Shown here piece by piece: positions 33,619 to 42,582 of a stretch of 64,000 bases of DNA. Position 1 is the stretch's first letter; each line of letters opens with the position of its first letter. The stretch covers positions 1 to 64,000 of the forward strand of contig JAKSIB010000008.1 of assembly GCA_024399065.1 (NCBI GenBank). The letters are read 5' to 3'. The notes beneath the pieces were generated by a model, which was not told the DNA's origin, ran no database searches, and saw only the letters and a list, made by a program, of their open reading frames with translations. The stretch is from Fibrobacter sp. GTDB taxonomy: Bacteria; Fibrobacterota; Fibrobacteria; Fibrobacterales; Fibrobacteraceae. The translations under genes were made by a program, and so were the position numbers.

Positions 33619-34311
33619 ATGTTTGTTTTTTCTCCAAAGCACATCGTCACCGCTTTAGTCGTGTCTGCGTTTTTCGCAAGCACAGGCTTTGCTGCACCCC
33701 ACAAGATGGGCGTAAAGAAATCCGTGAAGATGAGCAAGGCTAAGACCCAGATGGTTCACCAGAAGAGCGAAGCCTTGGAACAGCCGGCCGCAAATATGTC
33801 CGAAGAAGAACTTTTCAAGATGGCCCTGGAAAGCAAGAACATTTCCATGGACGGCAAGACCCTCACCGACAAGCGTGACGGCAAGAAGTATTCCATCGAA
33901 ATTCGCGGGGACAAGGCTTGGATGAAGAAGAACCTTGCATTCAGTATTTCCACTCCCCGCCAGTGCCTCATGGAAAACGAAGATTTCTGCAAGAAGTACG
34001 GCCGCTTCTACAGTCATCAGGAAGCTAACAAGGCTTGCCCCGCAGGTTGGCACCTTCCCGACGATGGCGAATGGCGCGATTACCAGAAAGATCGTTCCAA
34101 GCTTGATTGGAAGGATCTTGGCCAAGGCGGTTGCAAGGATTGGGACGGCTACTGCGAAAGCTCTACCACAGGTCACTACTGGTCCGCTTCCACCGTCAAG
34201 AAGAACACCGGCCGTTCCTGGGAATTCAAGAGCGAAGCCAAGAGCATCAACCGCACCGACGAAAGCGCAAGCAAGGGCCTCTACGTTCGCTGCGTCGCCG
34301 ACCTCCGCTAA
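33619..34311 (+). CDS. FISUMP (Fibrobacter major paralogous domain, TIGR02145) protein
   Basis: 230 residues: signal peptide to ~28 (ALVVSAFFASTGFAA), a Lys-rich stretch, and from ~75 the FISUMP domain: DGKKYSIEIRGDKAWMKKNLAF, then CPAGWHLPDDGEWRD, GHYWSAS and a final YVRCVAD. FISUMP is a C-type-lectin-like (FGE-fold related) module abundant in Fibrobacter and Bacteroidetes secreted proteins; function is unknown, with ligand binding plausible. Five Cys in the domain may form disulfides. A hairpin lies in its leader and a terminator after it. Confidence 0.88.
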   Translation: MFVFSPKHIVTALVVSAFFASTGFAAPHKMGVKKSVKMSKAKTQMVHQKSEALEQPAANMSEEELFKMALESKNISMDGKTLTDKRDGKKYSIEIRGDKAWMKKNLAFSISTPRQCLMENEDFCKKYGRFYSHQEANKACPAGWHLPDDGEWRDYQKDRSKLDWKDLGQGGCKDWDGYCESSTTGHYWSASTVKKNTGRSWEFKSEAKSINRTDESASKGLYVRCVADLR

Positions 34312-34370
34312 AGAACCGCGTACCAATTAACGCGCTATCATAAAGATTTTTTCTCTCCTCCTATAGAATA

Positions 34371-34402
34371 AAAAAGGCTCCGCGAAAGCGGGGCCTTTTT
34401 TA
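34371..34402. terminator. Bidirectional terminator
   Basis: AAAAAGGC(T)CCGC stem with GAAA tetraloop and T run, between convergent FISUMP and zinc-transporter genes. Confidence 0.9.
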
Positions 34403-34421
34403 TCAATGATTTTGTTATCTA

Positions 34422-35207
34422 TTAATGTTCGTGACCATGCTCGTGATGATGTTCGTGATGTTCACAGCAACCCCCGTGTGTGTGATCATGACTTCCAAGA
34501 ACGCGATGAGGAATACCATGGGCAATCAAGTCCACTTCACAGCCATAGGCATCCGTAATCATTTCGCGAGTAAGGTTGGAACCTTCGTGGTAATGGACAT
34601 CCTTGTTGACGCAGACGATGCTCTTCACGCGATTGGAAAGAGCCATCAGGTCGTGTGTCACCACCACAATGGTCATGCTGGAACTGAATTCAGCCAGCAT
34701 ATTATAAAGGTTTTCCTGGCCGGCGGCGTCAATGTTGTTGCTGGGTTCGTCCAGGAAGAGAATGCGGGGATTGCACACCAAGGAGCGGGCAATCAAAACA
34801 CGCTGGCGTTCACCACCGCTCAGTTCCCCAAGACGACGATCCAGGTAGCCCTCCATATGCACCTTGGAAAGAGCGGCGGAAACCTCCGGGGACTTGGGCT
34901 TAAGGCCGATTTTGCCCAGGGCAACGCACTCACCCACCGTAATGGGAAATTCAATATTCTTGTTGGTATTCTGGGGAACGTACCCCACCGCCACCTTGTT
35001 AGATGGAACCTTGTCACCAAAGAGGCGAACTTCGCCAGACTGGGGTTTGAGAAGACCCACTATCAGGCGCATCAAGGTAGACTTGCCACCGCCATTGGGG
35101 CCGATAATGGCAACGAAATCATTTTCCTCGATTTCCAAGTTCACATTGGAAAGCACCGGAGTCTTGCCGTAGGCGAAAGAAAGATTCTTGATTTCAATGG
35201 CGTTCAT
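34422..35207 (-). CDS. znuC: Zinc/manganese ABC transporter ATP-binding protein (ZnuC-like)
   Basis: 261 residues. Walker A GPNGGGKSTLMRLI (~38), Q-loop VPQNT, signature LSGGERQRVLIA (~138), Walker B ILFLDEPSNNID and the switch His in VVVTHDL are all present. The C-terminal ~25 residues are His-rich (SHDHTHGG, then HHEHHHEHGHEH) and could bind Zn. It is 15 bp downstream of the znuA-like gene. No permease gene of the family (ZnuB) is adjacent. Confidence 0.9.
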   Translation of the reverse strand: MNAIEIKNLSFAYGKTPVLSNVNLEIEENDFVAIIGPNGGGKSTLMRLIVGLLKPQSGEVRLFGDKVPSNKVAVGYVPQNTNKNIEFPITVGECVALGKIGLKPKSPEVSAALSKVHMEGYLDRRLGELSGGERQRVLIARSLVCNPRILFLDEPSNNIDAAGQENLYNMLAEFSSSMTIVVVTHDLMALSNRVKSIVCVNKDVHYHEGSNLTREMITDAYGCEVDLIAHGIPHRVLGSHDHTHGGCCEHHEHHHEHGHEH

Positions 35208-35222
35208 CGTTTACCAATATAG

Positions 35223-36134
35223 TTAGTCCTTGCGGTTTCCGTCTATGGCAGAAAGCAAAGCCCTGATGTTCTTTTCGTATTCAAAGGACAGCGGGTCCGT
35301 ATCCAAAATGACAGCATCCAGTTCACGGGCGATGGTTGTGGCGGCACGCTTGCTGAACTGAGGCTGCACAAACACGATATGGACGTTATTCGCCTTGCCC
35401 GTCTTTGCCAGGTTGAGCAAGTCACGAGGCTTCGGTTCCTTGCCGTTCACTTCCACAGTCAGCTGCGTCATTCCGTAGTCCCGGGCGAAATAGCCGTAAG
35501 ACGGATGGAACACGATAAAGGTTCTTGCCTGCTGGGGCAGCTTTGCAATGGAGGTGCGCAACTCGGCATCAAGCTTTTTCAAACGTGCAGTCAGTTTCAC
35601 CCAGCGTTCAATATACAATCCCGCATTTGCAGAATCCAATTTTACCAGAGCTTCGTAAACATTGCGTGCAACTTGCATCATCTGCAGGGGCGAAGTCCAC
35701 AGGTGGGGATCCAGTTCCTCCCCATCGTCGTGATCATCATGTTCTGCGACGGATTTTTCACCTGCGTGAATTGCGGCAGATTCTACTTCGTGGTGATGAT
35801 GTTCGTCTTCCTCCATCCAGTTGATATCCTTGGACAGGGAGACGATTTGAACGTTCTTGTTCACTCCCTTGAAACGAGGAAGCCAGGCTTCGTCCATGCC
35901 GGAACCATCGCTGAAATAAACAGAGGCCTTGGCGAAATCCTTCAAGGTGGATGGCTTAGGCTCAAAGGTATGGGGATCGGCCCCAGGAGGCAACAAGGTT
36001 ACCACCTCCAGCTGGTCACCGCCGATTTCAGAAACCACGTTAGCGTAAGGCTGCAAAGTCACAGCCACAGTCAACTTGGCTGCGGAAACGGAAACGCAAA
36101 AAATTGCGAGGATGACGGCAACAAAAAAGCGCAC
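35223..36134 (-). CDS. znuA: Zinc ABC transporter substrate-binding protein (ZnuA-like)
   Basis: 303 residues with a GTG start at 36134 that overlaps the stop of the HAD gene by one base. Signal peptide (1-18, VILAIFCVSVSAAK). Cluster A-I family elements: TLLPPGADPHTFEPKPS (first metal His), the acidic/His-rich loop HHHHEVESAA and AEHDDHDDGEE typical of Zn-specific members, LDPHLWTSPL (second His), VFHPSYGYFARDYG (third His) and LDTDPL (Asp). Captures Zn in the periplasm. Confidence 0.92.
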   Translation of the reverse strand: MRFFVAVILAIFCVSVSAAKLTVAVTLQPYANVVSEIGGDQLEVVTLLPPGADPHTFEPKPSTLKDFAKASVYFSDGSGMDEAWLPRFKGVNKNVQIVSLSKDINWMEEDEHHHHEVESAAIHAGEKSVAEHDDHDDGEELDPHLWTSPLQMMQVARNVYEALVKLDSANAGLYIERWVKLTARLKKLDAELRTSIAKLPQQARTFIVFHPSYGYFARDYGMTQLTVEVNGKEPKPRDLLNLAKTGKANNVHIVFVQPQFSKRAATTIARELDAVILDTDPLSFEYEKNIRALLSAIDGNRKD

Positions 36135-36934
36135 TAAAGGCGTCCTTCGAAAAAGCCTTCAAAGTCGATATCGCTGACCATTTCCACCACGTATTCAGGT
36201 TTTTCAGTCAGCTTTTCCAAGTCTTCGCGCTTGGTCTCGCCACAGAGGGGCAGCACAAAACGACAGCCTGAACGGCGAGCCAGTTCATAGTCCGTATAAA
36301 GACGGTCCCCCACAAAAAGGATTTCTTCCGGCTCATATGTTTTCAGCAAATCGGAAAGCATGGCGGGATTGGGCTTACCAAAGCTCTTTTCCGGTTCCAC
36401 ACCGTAGGCGGTCTTCAGGAGAGCCATGAAGCTACCGATATCGGGCACAGGGCCGTTGGCGTCTGGGCAAACAAAATCCGTATGGGTCACCCAGAAGGGG
36501 ATCTTGCGCTGCACGCGGAAGGAGAGTTCGCAAAGTTCACGGTAGTCAAAGGAATTGTGGTAGGCAATGAGGACCAGTTCCGTTTCTGCCACACTGGGGC
36601 GCAGGTTCAAGGTGGGATCCTGAGCGGCAAACCATTCCGTGACTTCGGGATTAGCAAAGAAGAACACATTCTTGATACCTTCTTCATGGATGGCATCCAA
36701 AGAAAGGTACAAGGCTGAAATAATAGCATCGTCAGTCAGAGGCAAGCCCATAACTTTCAGACGGTTTTCGTAGAACACCGGGGACTTGCTGGTGTTATTG
36801 CTCAGGTAGTAGACCGGAACCTGGCTAGCCACACGGTTCACCGTCTTTACTGCCTTCGGGTACGGGCGACCACTGAGGTAGAGGGTACCGTCCAGATCAA
36901 ACACCACTGCTTTTACAGGCTTATGACTTTGCAT
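36134..36934 (-). CDS. HAD-IIA (NagD-like) phosphatase
   Basis: 266 residues. HAD motif I VFDLDGTLYLSGRPYP (nucleophile Asp), motif II YYLSNNTSKSP, motif III Lys in GKPNPAML and motif IV ILFVGDRLYTDYELARRSG identify a subclass-IIA HAD with an alpha/beta cap. Such enzymes hydrolyse small phosphate esters such as nucleotides or sugar phosphates; the substrate is not predictable. Coupled to znuA by a TAGTG overlap and divergent from rsmE across 37 bp. Confidence 0.88.
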   Translation of the reverse strand: MQSHKPVKAVVFDLDGTLYLSGRPYPKAVKTVNRVASQVPVYYLSNNTSKSPVFYENRLKVMGLPLTDDAIISALYLSLDAIHEEGIKNVFFFANPEVTEWFAAQDPTLNLRPSVAETELVLIAYHNSFDYRELCELSFRVQRKIPFWVTHTDFVCPDANGPVPDIGSFMALLKTAYGVEPEKSFGKPNPAMLSDLLKTYEPEEILFVGDRLYTDYELARRSGCRFVLPLCGETKREDLEKLTEKPEYVVEMVSDIDFEGFFEGRL

Positions 36935-36971
36935 ACCGTCAAAAATAGCAAAATAAGCTATCTTTCATTCC

Positions 36972-37682
36972 ATGAAAACACCTGACAGTCGTTTCTATTG
37001 TCCCTTAATTACAGTTGGAACCCTGGTGCTGGACGAAAATGAAAGCACCCACGCCATTCGCGTCTGCCGCGCAGCCGTTGGCGATGTTTTACAGCTTTCC
37101 GACGGTTTGGGCCATTACGCCGACGCCACCATCGTCAAGGCCGACGCCAAGGCCTGCGAAGTAAAGGTGGACGTAGTAGAAAACGCTTCCGCAGAACGAC
37201 CCAAGGTATCTCTCGCCATTGCCTGCCTCAAGGACGACGCCTTGGAAGAGGTGGTCTTCCATGCTGCACAGACAGAAATTGACAGCATTATTTTCCTGCG
37301 CACCGACTATTCCCAGGAACCCAAGAATTCCGACCTGAAGAAGACCGTCCGCCGCGCCGAATTGAAGGCCCTGGTCAGCTTGAAGCAATCCAAGAAGCCC
37401 TGGCTTACCAAAGTGGAAGGCCCAATCGAATTTTCCGAATGGCTGAAAAACTACAAGGGCGACCTGGTCCTTTGTGACATGGACGGCAATGCCGCTCCCA
37501 GCGCCCAGGACCTGACGACTACGACCACATTGCTGGTTGGTCCAGAAGGTGGTTTCTCCCCCAAGGAAATTGACGCCGTTAAAAACTTCGGCGCAGGTCG
37601 AGTCCATCTGATGAAATTGGGCAATACCCGCCTACGCGCACGGACCGCAGCGATAATTGCGTTAGGCAAAATCGTTTGCTAG
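36972..37682 (+). CDS. rsmE: 16S rRNA m3U1498 methyltransferase RsmE
   Basis: 236 residues. N-terminal PUA-like domain (RFYCPLITVGTLVLDENESTHAIRVCRAAVGDVLQLSDG) and C-terminal SPOUT knot with LLVGPEGGFSPKEIDA and LGNTRLRARTAAIIALGKIV; the usual ILRxETA is RLRARTA here. It methylates N3 of U1498 in 16S rRNA within the 30S subunit. Confidence 0.93.
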   Translation: MKTPDSRFYCPLITVGTLVLDENESTHAIRVCRAAVGDVLQLSDGLGHYADATIVKADAKACEVKVDVVENASAERPKVSLAIACLKDDALEEVVFHAAQTEIDSIIFLRTDYSQEPKNSDLKKTVRRAELKALVSLKQSKKPWLTKVEGPIEFSEWLKNYKGDLVLCDMDGNAAPSAQDLTTTTTLLVGPEGGFSPKEIDAVKNFGAGRVHLMKLGNTRLRARTAAIIALGKIVC

Positions 37683-37717
37683 TTTTTTTGTAAATAATTA
37701 TGTATAATTTCTTACAG

Positions 37718-37735
37718 ACGTGATTCATTTCACGT
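37718..37735. promoter_or_regulatory. Perfect inverted repeat before the HD-GYP gene
   Basis: ACGTGA-N6-TCACGT, a perfect 6-bp inverted repeat, ends just before the AGAGGAG ribosome-binding site of the 37753 gene. A related ACGTG-N7-CACGT lies at 28120-28136 upstream of the TPR-protein gene. Operator or leader hairpin. Confidence 0.35.
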
Positions 37736-37752
37736 TTTAGAGGAGTTTTGTT

Positions 37753-39444
37753 TTGATTTACTATTTGCTGGCTGCGCTTATTATATCGTTCATCAACATC
37801 GGCCTGTTGATGTTGATCAACTCCAAGAGAACGACTTCTTTTTATACAGCAATGTTCTACGTAATGACCATCCAGTTGGCAGGTCACTACTTCCTGGCTC
37901 GATCCACCACCGTTGAAGAAGCCTTGTTGGCAAACAAGATTGCCTATGTCGGTGCCGTCTACGTCCCGCTGCTGTTCTTCCTTGGCGAATTGACCATTTG
38001 CAATATCAAGGTATCCAAGACCCTTCGAATCGTACTGTTCCTCATCAGTTCCGTGATTTACGGATTTGCCGCAACCGCCGGTTATAGCGATATTTTCTAC
38101 AAGAGCATCACCTTGGTGCAGCGCAACGGCATGACAGACTTCATTCCCGTTTTCGGCCCCACCCATGTGCTGTTCAACATCATGTTGTTCATATACCTGA
38201 TTTCCGGCATCGTTGTTCTCGTATACTCCCTCCTCAAGAAAAAGAATTTCTCCTACCGCAACCTTTGGGGCTTGGCCGCCATCGGTTTCATCAGCATCGG
38301 ATCCTTCTTCATCTTTAGAGAGTTGGGCTGCGACATGCTGGCCATGCCTGCGATTTATCTTGCTGTCGAAGCAATCATGCTTTGCATCATCCACCGCATC
38401 GGTCGTTACGATATCGAAGGCACCATTCGCGACACACTGGAATACCAGAACGAAAACGCCTACCTGTCCTTGGCCACCGACAAGACCTACCTTGGCTGCA
38501 ACGACATCGCCTATCATTTCTTCCCCATTTTGAAGACTTTCCGAGTAGATTCAAAGATTCGTGAAGCCGACGAATTTGGAAGCATCCTTTCCAGGTTCAT
38601 TGAAAAGTTCAATCCCCAGGATCTTTGCCAGGTGGACTACTTCCAGTATGGCAACAAGCATTACAAGAGCGTCCTGAGAAACCTGCACCATGGTTCCAAG
38701 ACCTGCGGCTACCTGTTCCGCATCGAAGACGACACCAAGATGCAACGCTACATCAAGCTTTTGGACAAGTACAACACCGACTTGGCTACCGACGTTCAGA
38801 ACAAGGATGAACACATCCAGGTTATCCAGGAACAGATGATTATCGGCATGGCCAACATGGTGGAAAACCGCGACAGCAACACCGGCGGACATATCAAGCG
38901 TACAAGCCAGGTCGTCAAGATTCTCGTCAACGAAATGAAGAAGGACGAAGCCTACCGCAACATGAACAAGTTCTTCAACGCAGTCATCAAGGTCGCCCCC
39001 ATGCACGACCTTGGAAAGATTGCCGTGGACGATGTCATCTTGCGTAAGCCAGGCAAATACTCTGCAGAAGAATACAACAATATGAAGACCCACTCCGAAA
39101 AGGGCGCCTACATCGTTGAAAATCTTTTGAAGGATGTCGAATCCCAGGAACTGGTGAACATCGCCAGAAACGTGACCCACTACCATCACGAACGTTACGA
39201 TGGTTCCGGTTATCCCAATGGTTTGAAGGGCACGAGTATTCCTCTGGAAGCTCGCATCATGGCTATTGCCGACGTGTACGACGCATTGGTCAGCCGCCGC
39301 TGCTATAAGGAAAAGATGTCCTTCGCAGAAGCCTACGACATCATCGTAAGTTCCATGGGTACACATTTCGATCCGGCATTGAAGAAGTATTTCATCAACT
39401 GCCACAAGGAACTGGAAGCCTTCTACGAAAGTTGCGGTGACTAA
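37753..39444 (+). CDS. Membrane HD-GYP phosphodiesterase
   Basis: 563 residues with a TTG start, preceded by AGAGGAG at the right spacing. The first ~225 residues hold seven to eight transmembrane helices resembling the 7TM sensor module of histidine kinases (YYLLAALIISFINIGLLMLI, YVMTIQLAGHYFLA). A PAS-like or linker region spans ~230-360. The HD-GYP domain has HD at 418-419 (APMHDLGKI) and HHE at 478-480 with GSGYP (484-488). HD-GYP proteins usually cleave cyclic di-GMP to GMP, so this is a membrane sensor output that lowers c-di-GMP. No GGDEF is fused. Solitary gene. Confidence 0.92.
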   Translation: MIYYLLAALIISFINIGLLMLINSKRTTSFYTAMFYVMTIQLAGHYFLARSTTVEEALLANKIAYVGAVYVPLLFFLGELTICNIKVSKTLRIVLFLISSVIYGFAATAGYSDIFYKSITLVQRNGMTDFIPVFGPTHVLFNIMLFIYLISGIVVLVYSLLKKKNFSYRNLWGLAAIGFISIGSFFIFRELGCDMLAMPAIYLAVEAIMLCIIHRIGRYDIEGTIRDTLEYQNENAYLSLATDKTYLGCNDIAYHFFPILKTFRVDSKIREADEFGSILSRFIEKFNPQDLCQVDYFQYGNKHYKSVLRNLHHGSKTCGYLFRIEDDTKMQRYIKLLDKYNTDLATDVQNKDEHIQVIQEQMIIGMANMVENRDSNTGGHIKRTSQVVKILVNEMKKDEAYRNMNKFFNAVIKVAPMHDLGKIAVDDVILRKPGKYSAEEYNNMKTHSEKGAYIVENLLKDVESQELVNIARNVTHYHHERYDGSGYPNGLKGTSIPLEARIMAIADVYDALVSRRCYKEKMSFAEAYDIIVSSMGTHFDPALKKYFINCHKELEAFYESCGD

Positions 39445-39466
39445 AAACTCGGCTATGCCGAGTTTT
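39444..39466 (+). terminator. Terminator of the HD-GYP gene
   Basis: AAAACTCGGC/GCCGAGTTTT perfect stem with TAT loop, starting at the stop codon. Confidence 0.88.
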
Positions 39467-39508
39467 AGTTATGAAATACAAATCACAAAGTATGAGATAA
39501 TATAAGAG

Positions 39509-39535
39509 AAAAGCTCGGCGAGGCCGAGCTTTTTC
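39509..39535. terminator. Bidirectional terminator downstream of purT
   Basis: AAAAGCTCGGC/GCCGAGCTTTT with a 3-nt loop; its arms closely resemble those of the hairpin at 39444-39466. Confidence 0.8.
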
Positions 39536-39537
39536 TA

Positions 39538-39572
39538 ATTACGAGGTACGAATTACGAATTATGAGAATTCG
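39538..39572. repeat. Degenerate 7-bp tandem repeat array, 3' side of purT
   Basis: Five successive 7-bp units; the first four follow (A/G)(T/G)TA(C/T)GA, such as ATTACGA and GGTACGA. The same 18-bp stretch occurs at 39546-39563 and 40829-40846 on the other side of purT. Confidence 0.65.
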
Positions 39573-39588
39573 CGGGTCCGGACCATTT

Positions 39589-40773
39589 TTACAGCGTGAT
39601 TTTCACCTTTTCGCGCATAGCCATGACGGTGTCCTTTGCTTCTTCCACAGTGTTGCGGCGAGCGAGGAGAACGCCCATACGGCGGTGACCCTTCAGTTCC
39701 GGCTTACCGAAGAGGCGAAGGCCAGTATCCGGTTCTGCGAGAACTTCTTCGAGGCCGCTGAACTTCACCTGAGTGGAGTTGCCGTCGCAAACGATTGCCT
39801 TGGAAGCACTGGGGCCGTGGAAAGCAATGTTGGGAATGGGCAGGCCGAGAATGGCTCGTGCGTGGAGAGCAAATTCGGAAAGGTCCTGGGAGATCAAGGT
39901 TACCATACCGGTGTCATGGGGTCTCGGGCTCACTTCGCTGAACAGGACTTCATCCTTGCAGACGAAGAGTTCTACACCAAAGATACCGCGGCCACCGAGA
40001 GCGTCGGTCACCTTCTTGGCAATGACCTTAGCCTGTTCCAGAAGTTCCGGCTTCATGGGCTGGGGTTGCCAGGATTCCTGATAGTCACCACCAACCTGAT
40101 GGTGGCCGATGGGTTCCAGGAATGCAGTGCCTGCCACGTGGCGGACGGTGAGCAAAGTAATTTCGTAATCGAAGGGAACGAAGCCTTCAATAATCACACG
40201 GCTTGCCTTACCGGTACGGCCTTCATTCTGGGAAATGTTCCAGGAATTCTCGATATCAGCTTCAGTCTTGATGACGCTCTGGCCATGACCAGAAGAGCTC
40301 ATCACCGGCTTGATGACGCAAGGAATACCGATTTCCTTGACGGCAGCCTTGAAGTCTTCGAAGTTGTCAGCAAACTTGTAGGGGCTGGTCTTGATGCCAA
40401 GTTCTTCGGCAGCGAGACGGCGGATACCTTCGCGGTTCATAGTCAGCTTGGTTGCCTTGGCGGTAGGAATGACGGTGTAGCCTTCGGATTCCATCTGAAC
40501 CAAAGTATCGGTAGCGATAGCTTCCACTTCCGGAACGATGTAGTCAGGCTTTTCCAGTTCAATGACGCGACGCAGTTCTGCACCATCCAGCATGTTGATT
40601 ACATGAGAGCGGTGAGCCACCTGCATGCCCGGGGCATTTGCATAACGGTCAACGGCAATCACTTCAACGCCGAGACGCATCATTTCGATGATGACTTCCT
40701 TACCCAGTTCACCTGCACCGCAGAAGAGAACCTTAGTTGCACTAGAGCTAAGCGGGGTACCGATTTCAGCCAT
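39589..40773 (-). CDS. purT: Formate-dependent phosphoribosylglycinamide formyltransferase
   Basis: 394 residues, the usual length. PurT uses ATP and formate to formylate GAR in purine synthesis without folate. ATP-grasp features: [57 protein letters not shown] (ATP-binding), [27 protein letters not shown] and [12 protein letters not shown]...[22 protein letters not shown] precedes the ATG. No other purine gene is near; both flanks carry heptamer-repeat arrays. Confidence 0.97.
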   Translation of the reverse strand: MAEIGTPLSSSATKVLFCGAGELGKEVIIEMMRLGVEVIAVDRYANAPGMQVAHRSHVINMLDGAELRRVIELEKPDYIVPEVEAIATDTLVQMESEGYTVIPTAKATKLTMNREGIRRLAAEELGIKTSPYKFADNFEDFKAAVKEIGIPCVIKPVMSSSGHGQSVIKTEADIENSWNISQNEGRTGKASRVIIEGFVPFDYEITLLTVRHVAGTAFLEPIGHHQVGGDYQESWQPQPMKPELLEQAKVIAKKVTDALGGRGIFGVELFVCKDEVLFSEVSPRPHDTGMVTLISQDLSEFALHARAILGLPIPNIAFHGPSASKAIVCDGNSTQVKFSGLEEVLAEPDTGLRLFGKPELKGHRRMGVLLARRNTVEEAKDTVMAMREKVKITL

Positions 40774-40827
40774 AAAAAACTCCTGTTAAAGGCCCTATAA
40801 AGATAGATAATAATGATGGATGAGCCA

Positions 40828-40876
40828 AGTACGAATTACGAATTATATTCTCATAATTCATACTTCATAATTCATA
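40828..40876. repeat. Degenerate 7-bp tandem repeat array with internal inversion, 5' side of purT
   Basis: Seven units in one phase. The first two read (A/G)xTACGA (AGTACGA, ATTACGA); the last four read xTTCATA or TCTCATA, roughly the reverse complement of the first type. The array ends two bases before the stop of the minus-strand gene at 40878. Confidence 0.65.
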
Positions 40877-40877
40877 A

Positions 40878-42503
40878 TTAGAATCTGTAGTCCACGGGGT
40901 TTAATGTGAATTTCACACCGGCACGGATCCAACCGTCGGTGCCATTTTCGCCTTTGACATGGTCCAAATTATCGTAAATGCGGAATCCACCACCCAGATA
41001 GTATTCAAACCAGCTCTTTAATTTGTCCTTATAAAGGACGTCAAAGACATACTGGCTTTCTTCCACACCGGAAGTGGAGCCCTTAGTATTCAGAGCTTGG
41101 TTATACTCGGTATAAAGTTCCTTGTCACCCTGCTGTAGCCAGGCAAAGGAAAAATCGACGGAACGTTTTCCGTATTTCCAATTGACATCGAGCCACAAAT
41201 CCAGTGCATCAGGGCCTCGACGGTAGCCTACAGGATAGTCCACAAAATAGGCATCAGCGTAGTCGGGATCATTTTGTTCACGATAATTGCTGCGGTACAT
41301 CCTGCGTCCAGTGTACTTGAGCAGGGGCAGCTTGCTATTGTTGGATGCGGGATCTGTAAGAACCACATCAAGACGGGTAGTAAACGTGCCGTATTTTTCT
41401 GTCGGAATTTCCTGGGTATAGCCAACCATATAGTTGATAATGGAGCGGCTCGTTCCCTTATCATCGTCCTCGCCTACCGGACTGTTCAAGTCTTCCATGT
41501 TCATCTGACCGTAGAATTTTGCACCCTTGATGGGCTTAAAACCTATGTCGAAGGAAGTTGCGGCCGAAGTATAGCCCGAGCCGTAATTATCGTGCCAGTA
41601 AATGAACGGATTAAAGGATCGGAATTCCAGTGGCTTGCCACCGACCATGCTGGTTTCAACCACATAAGCCCAGAATTTGGATGTTTCAAGACCAAAACGA
41701 TGGTACACCAAATTCTTTACATTTTCACCATAAGTTCTGTTACGCTGATTATCAACCTGTTGACTCGGTTCCGTACACTTCTGGGCGTAAGCTTCTGTTC
41801 CCTTGACCGGACAACCTGTTGCATGATCAATAACATCACCATAGAGCCAGGCGTTAAGAGAACTCAGCAAGAAATCGTAACGGAAGATACCCGGATTGAA
41901 TTTCCAATGGATACCGTCATGGTACGGGATTCCACCAATAAGGATGTCGTTGGGGGAAGTTTTCACATCAGCCTCAAATCGGCCCACCTGCACATAACCT
42001 ACCGGATTGTTCCAACGGGCATAGGCATTGATCGGGACATTGATATCCAATTCGCTAGGTTTGTAAGTCAAGTTCGTTTTGGTAGAACTATGATACCAAG
42101 CTTCAATATCTTTTCGAAGAGGAGCTTCCAGCAAGAAATGGAAATTCTTGTAACCGGCACGGAAACTCAACGTGAAGAAAGGATTGATGCGGTCTTCGTA
42201 ATTGCGGCCTGTTTCCAAGGGAATCTGGAGGCCGCGCCAATTGGCAGTGGGACCTCCGTAATGTTCTGCAGTATCTGCAGCAAAGTAGGAGGCCGTAGGG
42301 CCGCCATTAAAGCCAAATTCAAAATCCGTTCCAACCTGAACGTAGCCCTTGAGCTTGGAAGAATCACTCCAAAGAGAGCTGCGCCACTGTTCCACGGAAA
42401 CAGAGCTATCCACAGAAACTGCAGACGGAACAACCGTAGAAGCCTGAGCTGCGGCAACAAGCCCCATAAAGGCAAATGAGATTTTGAAAAAGGATCGCAT
42501 CAT
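40878..42503 (-). CDS. Outer-membrane beta-barrel protein, unknown function
   Basis: 541 residues from the ATG at 42503 (an adjacent ATG at 42500 is equally possible; a much longer frame that reads through the upstream terminator is rejected). Signal peptide ~1-22 (FAFMGLVAAAQAS). The mature part is a succession of amphipathic aromatic strands (FTLSFRAGYKNFHFLLEAPL, YARWNNPVGYVQVGRFEADV, FRYDFLLSSLNAWLYGD, FEYYLGGGFRIYDNL) and ends in YRF, a BAM-type terminal signature. Resembles large porins or polysaccharide-export barrels; no specific family could be fixed. Downstream of ftsZ but cut off by a terminator. Confidence 0.72.
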   Translation of the reverse strand: MMRSFFKISFAFMGLVAAAQASTVVPSAVSVDSSVSVEQWRSSLWSDSSKLKGYVQVGTDFEFGFNGGPTASYFAADTAEHYGGPTANWRGLQIPLETGRNYEDRINPFFTLSFRAGYKNFHFLLEAPLRKDIEAWYHSSTKTNLTYKPSELDINVPINAYARWNNPVGYVQVGRFEADVKTSPNDILIGGIPYHDGIHWKFNPGIFRYDFLLSSLNAWLYGDVIDHATGCPVKGTEAYAQKCTEPSQQVDNQRNRTYGENVKNLVYHRFGLETSKFWAYVVETSMVGGKPLEFRSFNPFIYWHDNYGSGYTSAATSFDIGFKPIKGAKFYGQMNMEDLNSPVGEDDDKGTSRSIINYMVGYTQEIPTEKYGTFTTRLDVVLTDPASNNSKLPLLKYTGRRMYRSNYREQNDPDYADAYFVDYPVGYRRGPDALDLWLDVNWKYGKRSVDFSFAWLQQGDKELYTEYNQALNTKGSTSGVEESQYVFDVLYKDKLKSWFEYYLGGGFRIYDNLDHVKGENGTDGWIRAGVKFTLNPVDYRF

Positions 42504-42530
42504 TACTTTGAATGTAGAAAAAGTATAAAA

Positions 42531-42568
42531 CAAAAAGGATTGCCCAGGCAGGGAGACCCAGGCAATCC
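42531..42568 (-). terminator. Terminator at the end of the dcw operon
   Basis: GGATTGCC/GGCAATCC 8-bp stem with a further GG/CC step; on the minus strand it is followed by TTTTTG and an A/T-rich tail. It closes the mraZ-ftsZ operon 130 bp after ftsZ. Confidence 0.8.
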
Positions 42569-42582
42569 CTTTGTGTTGTGTT

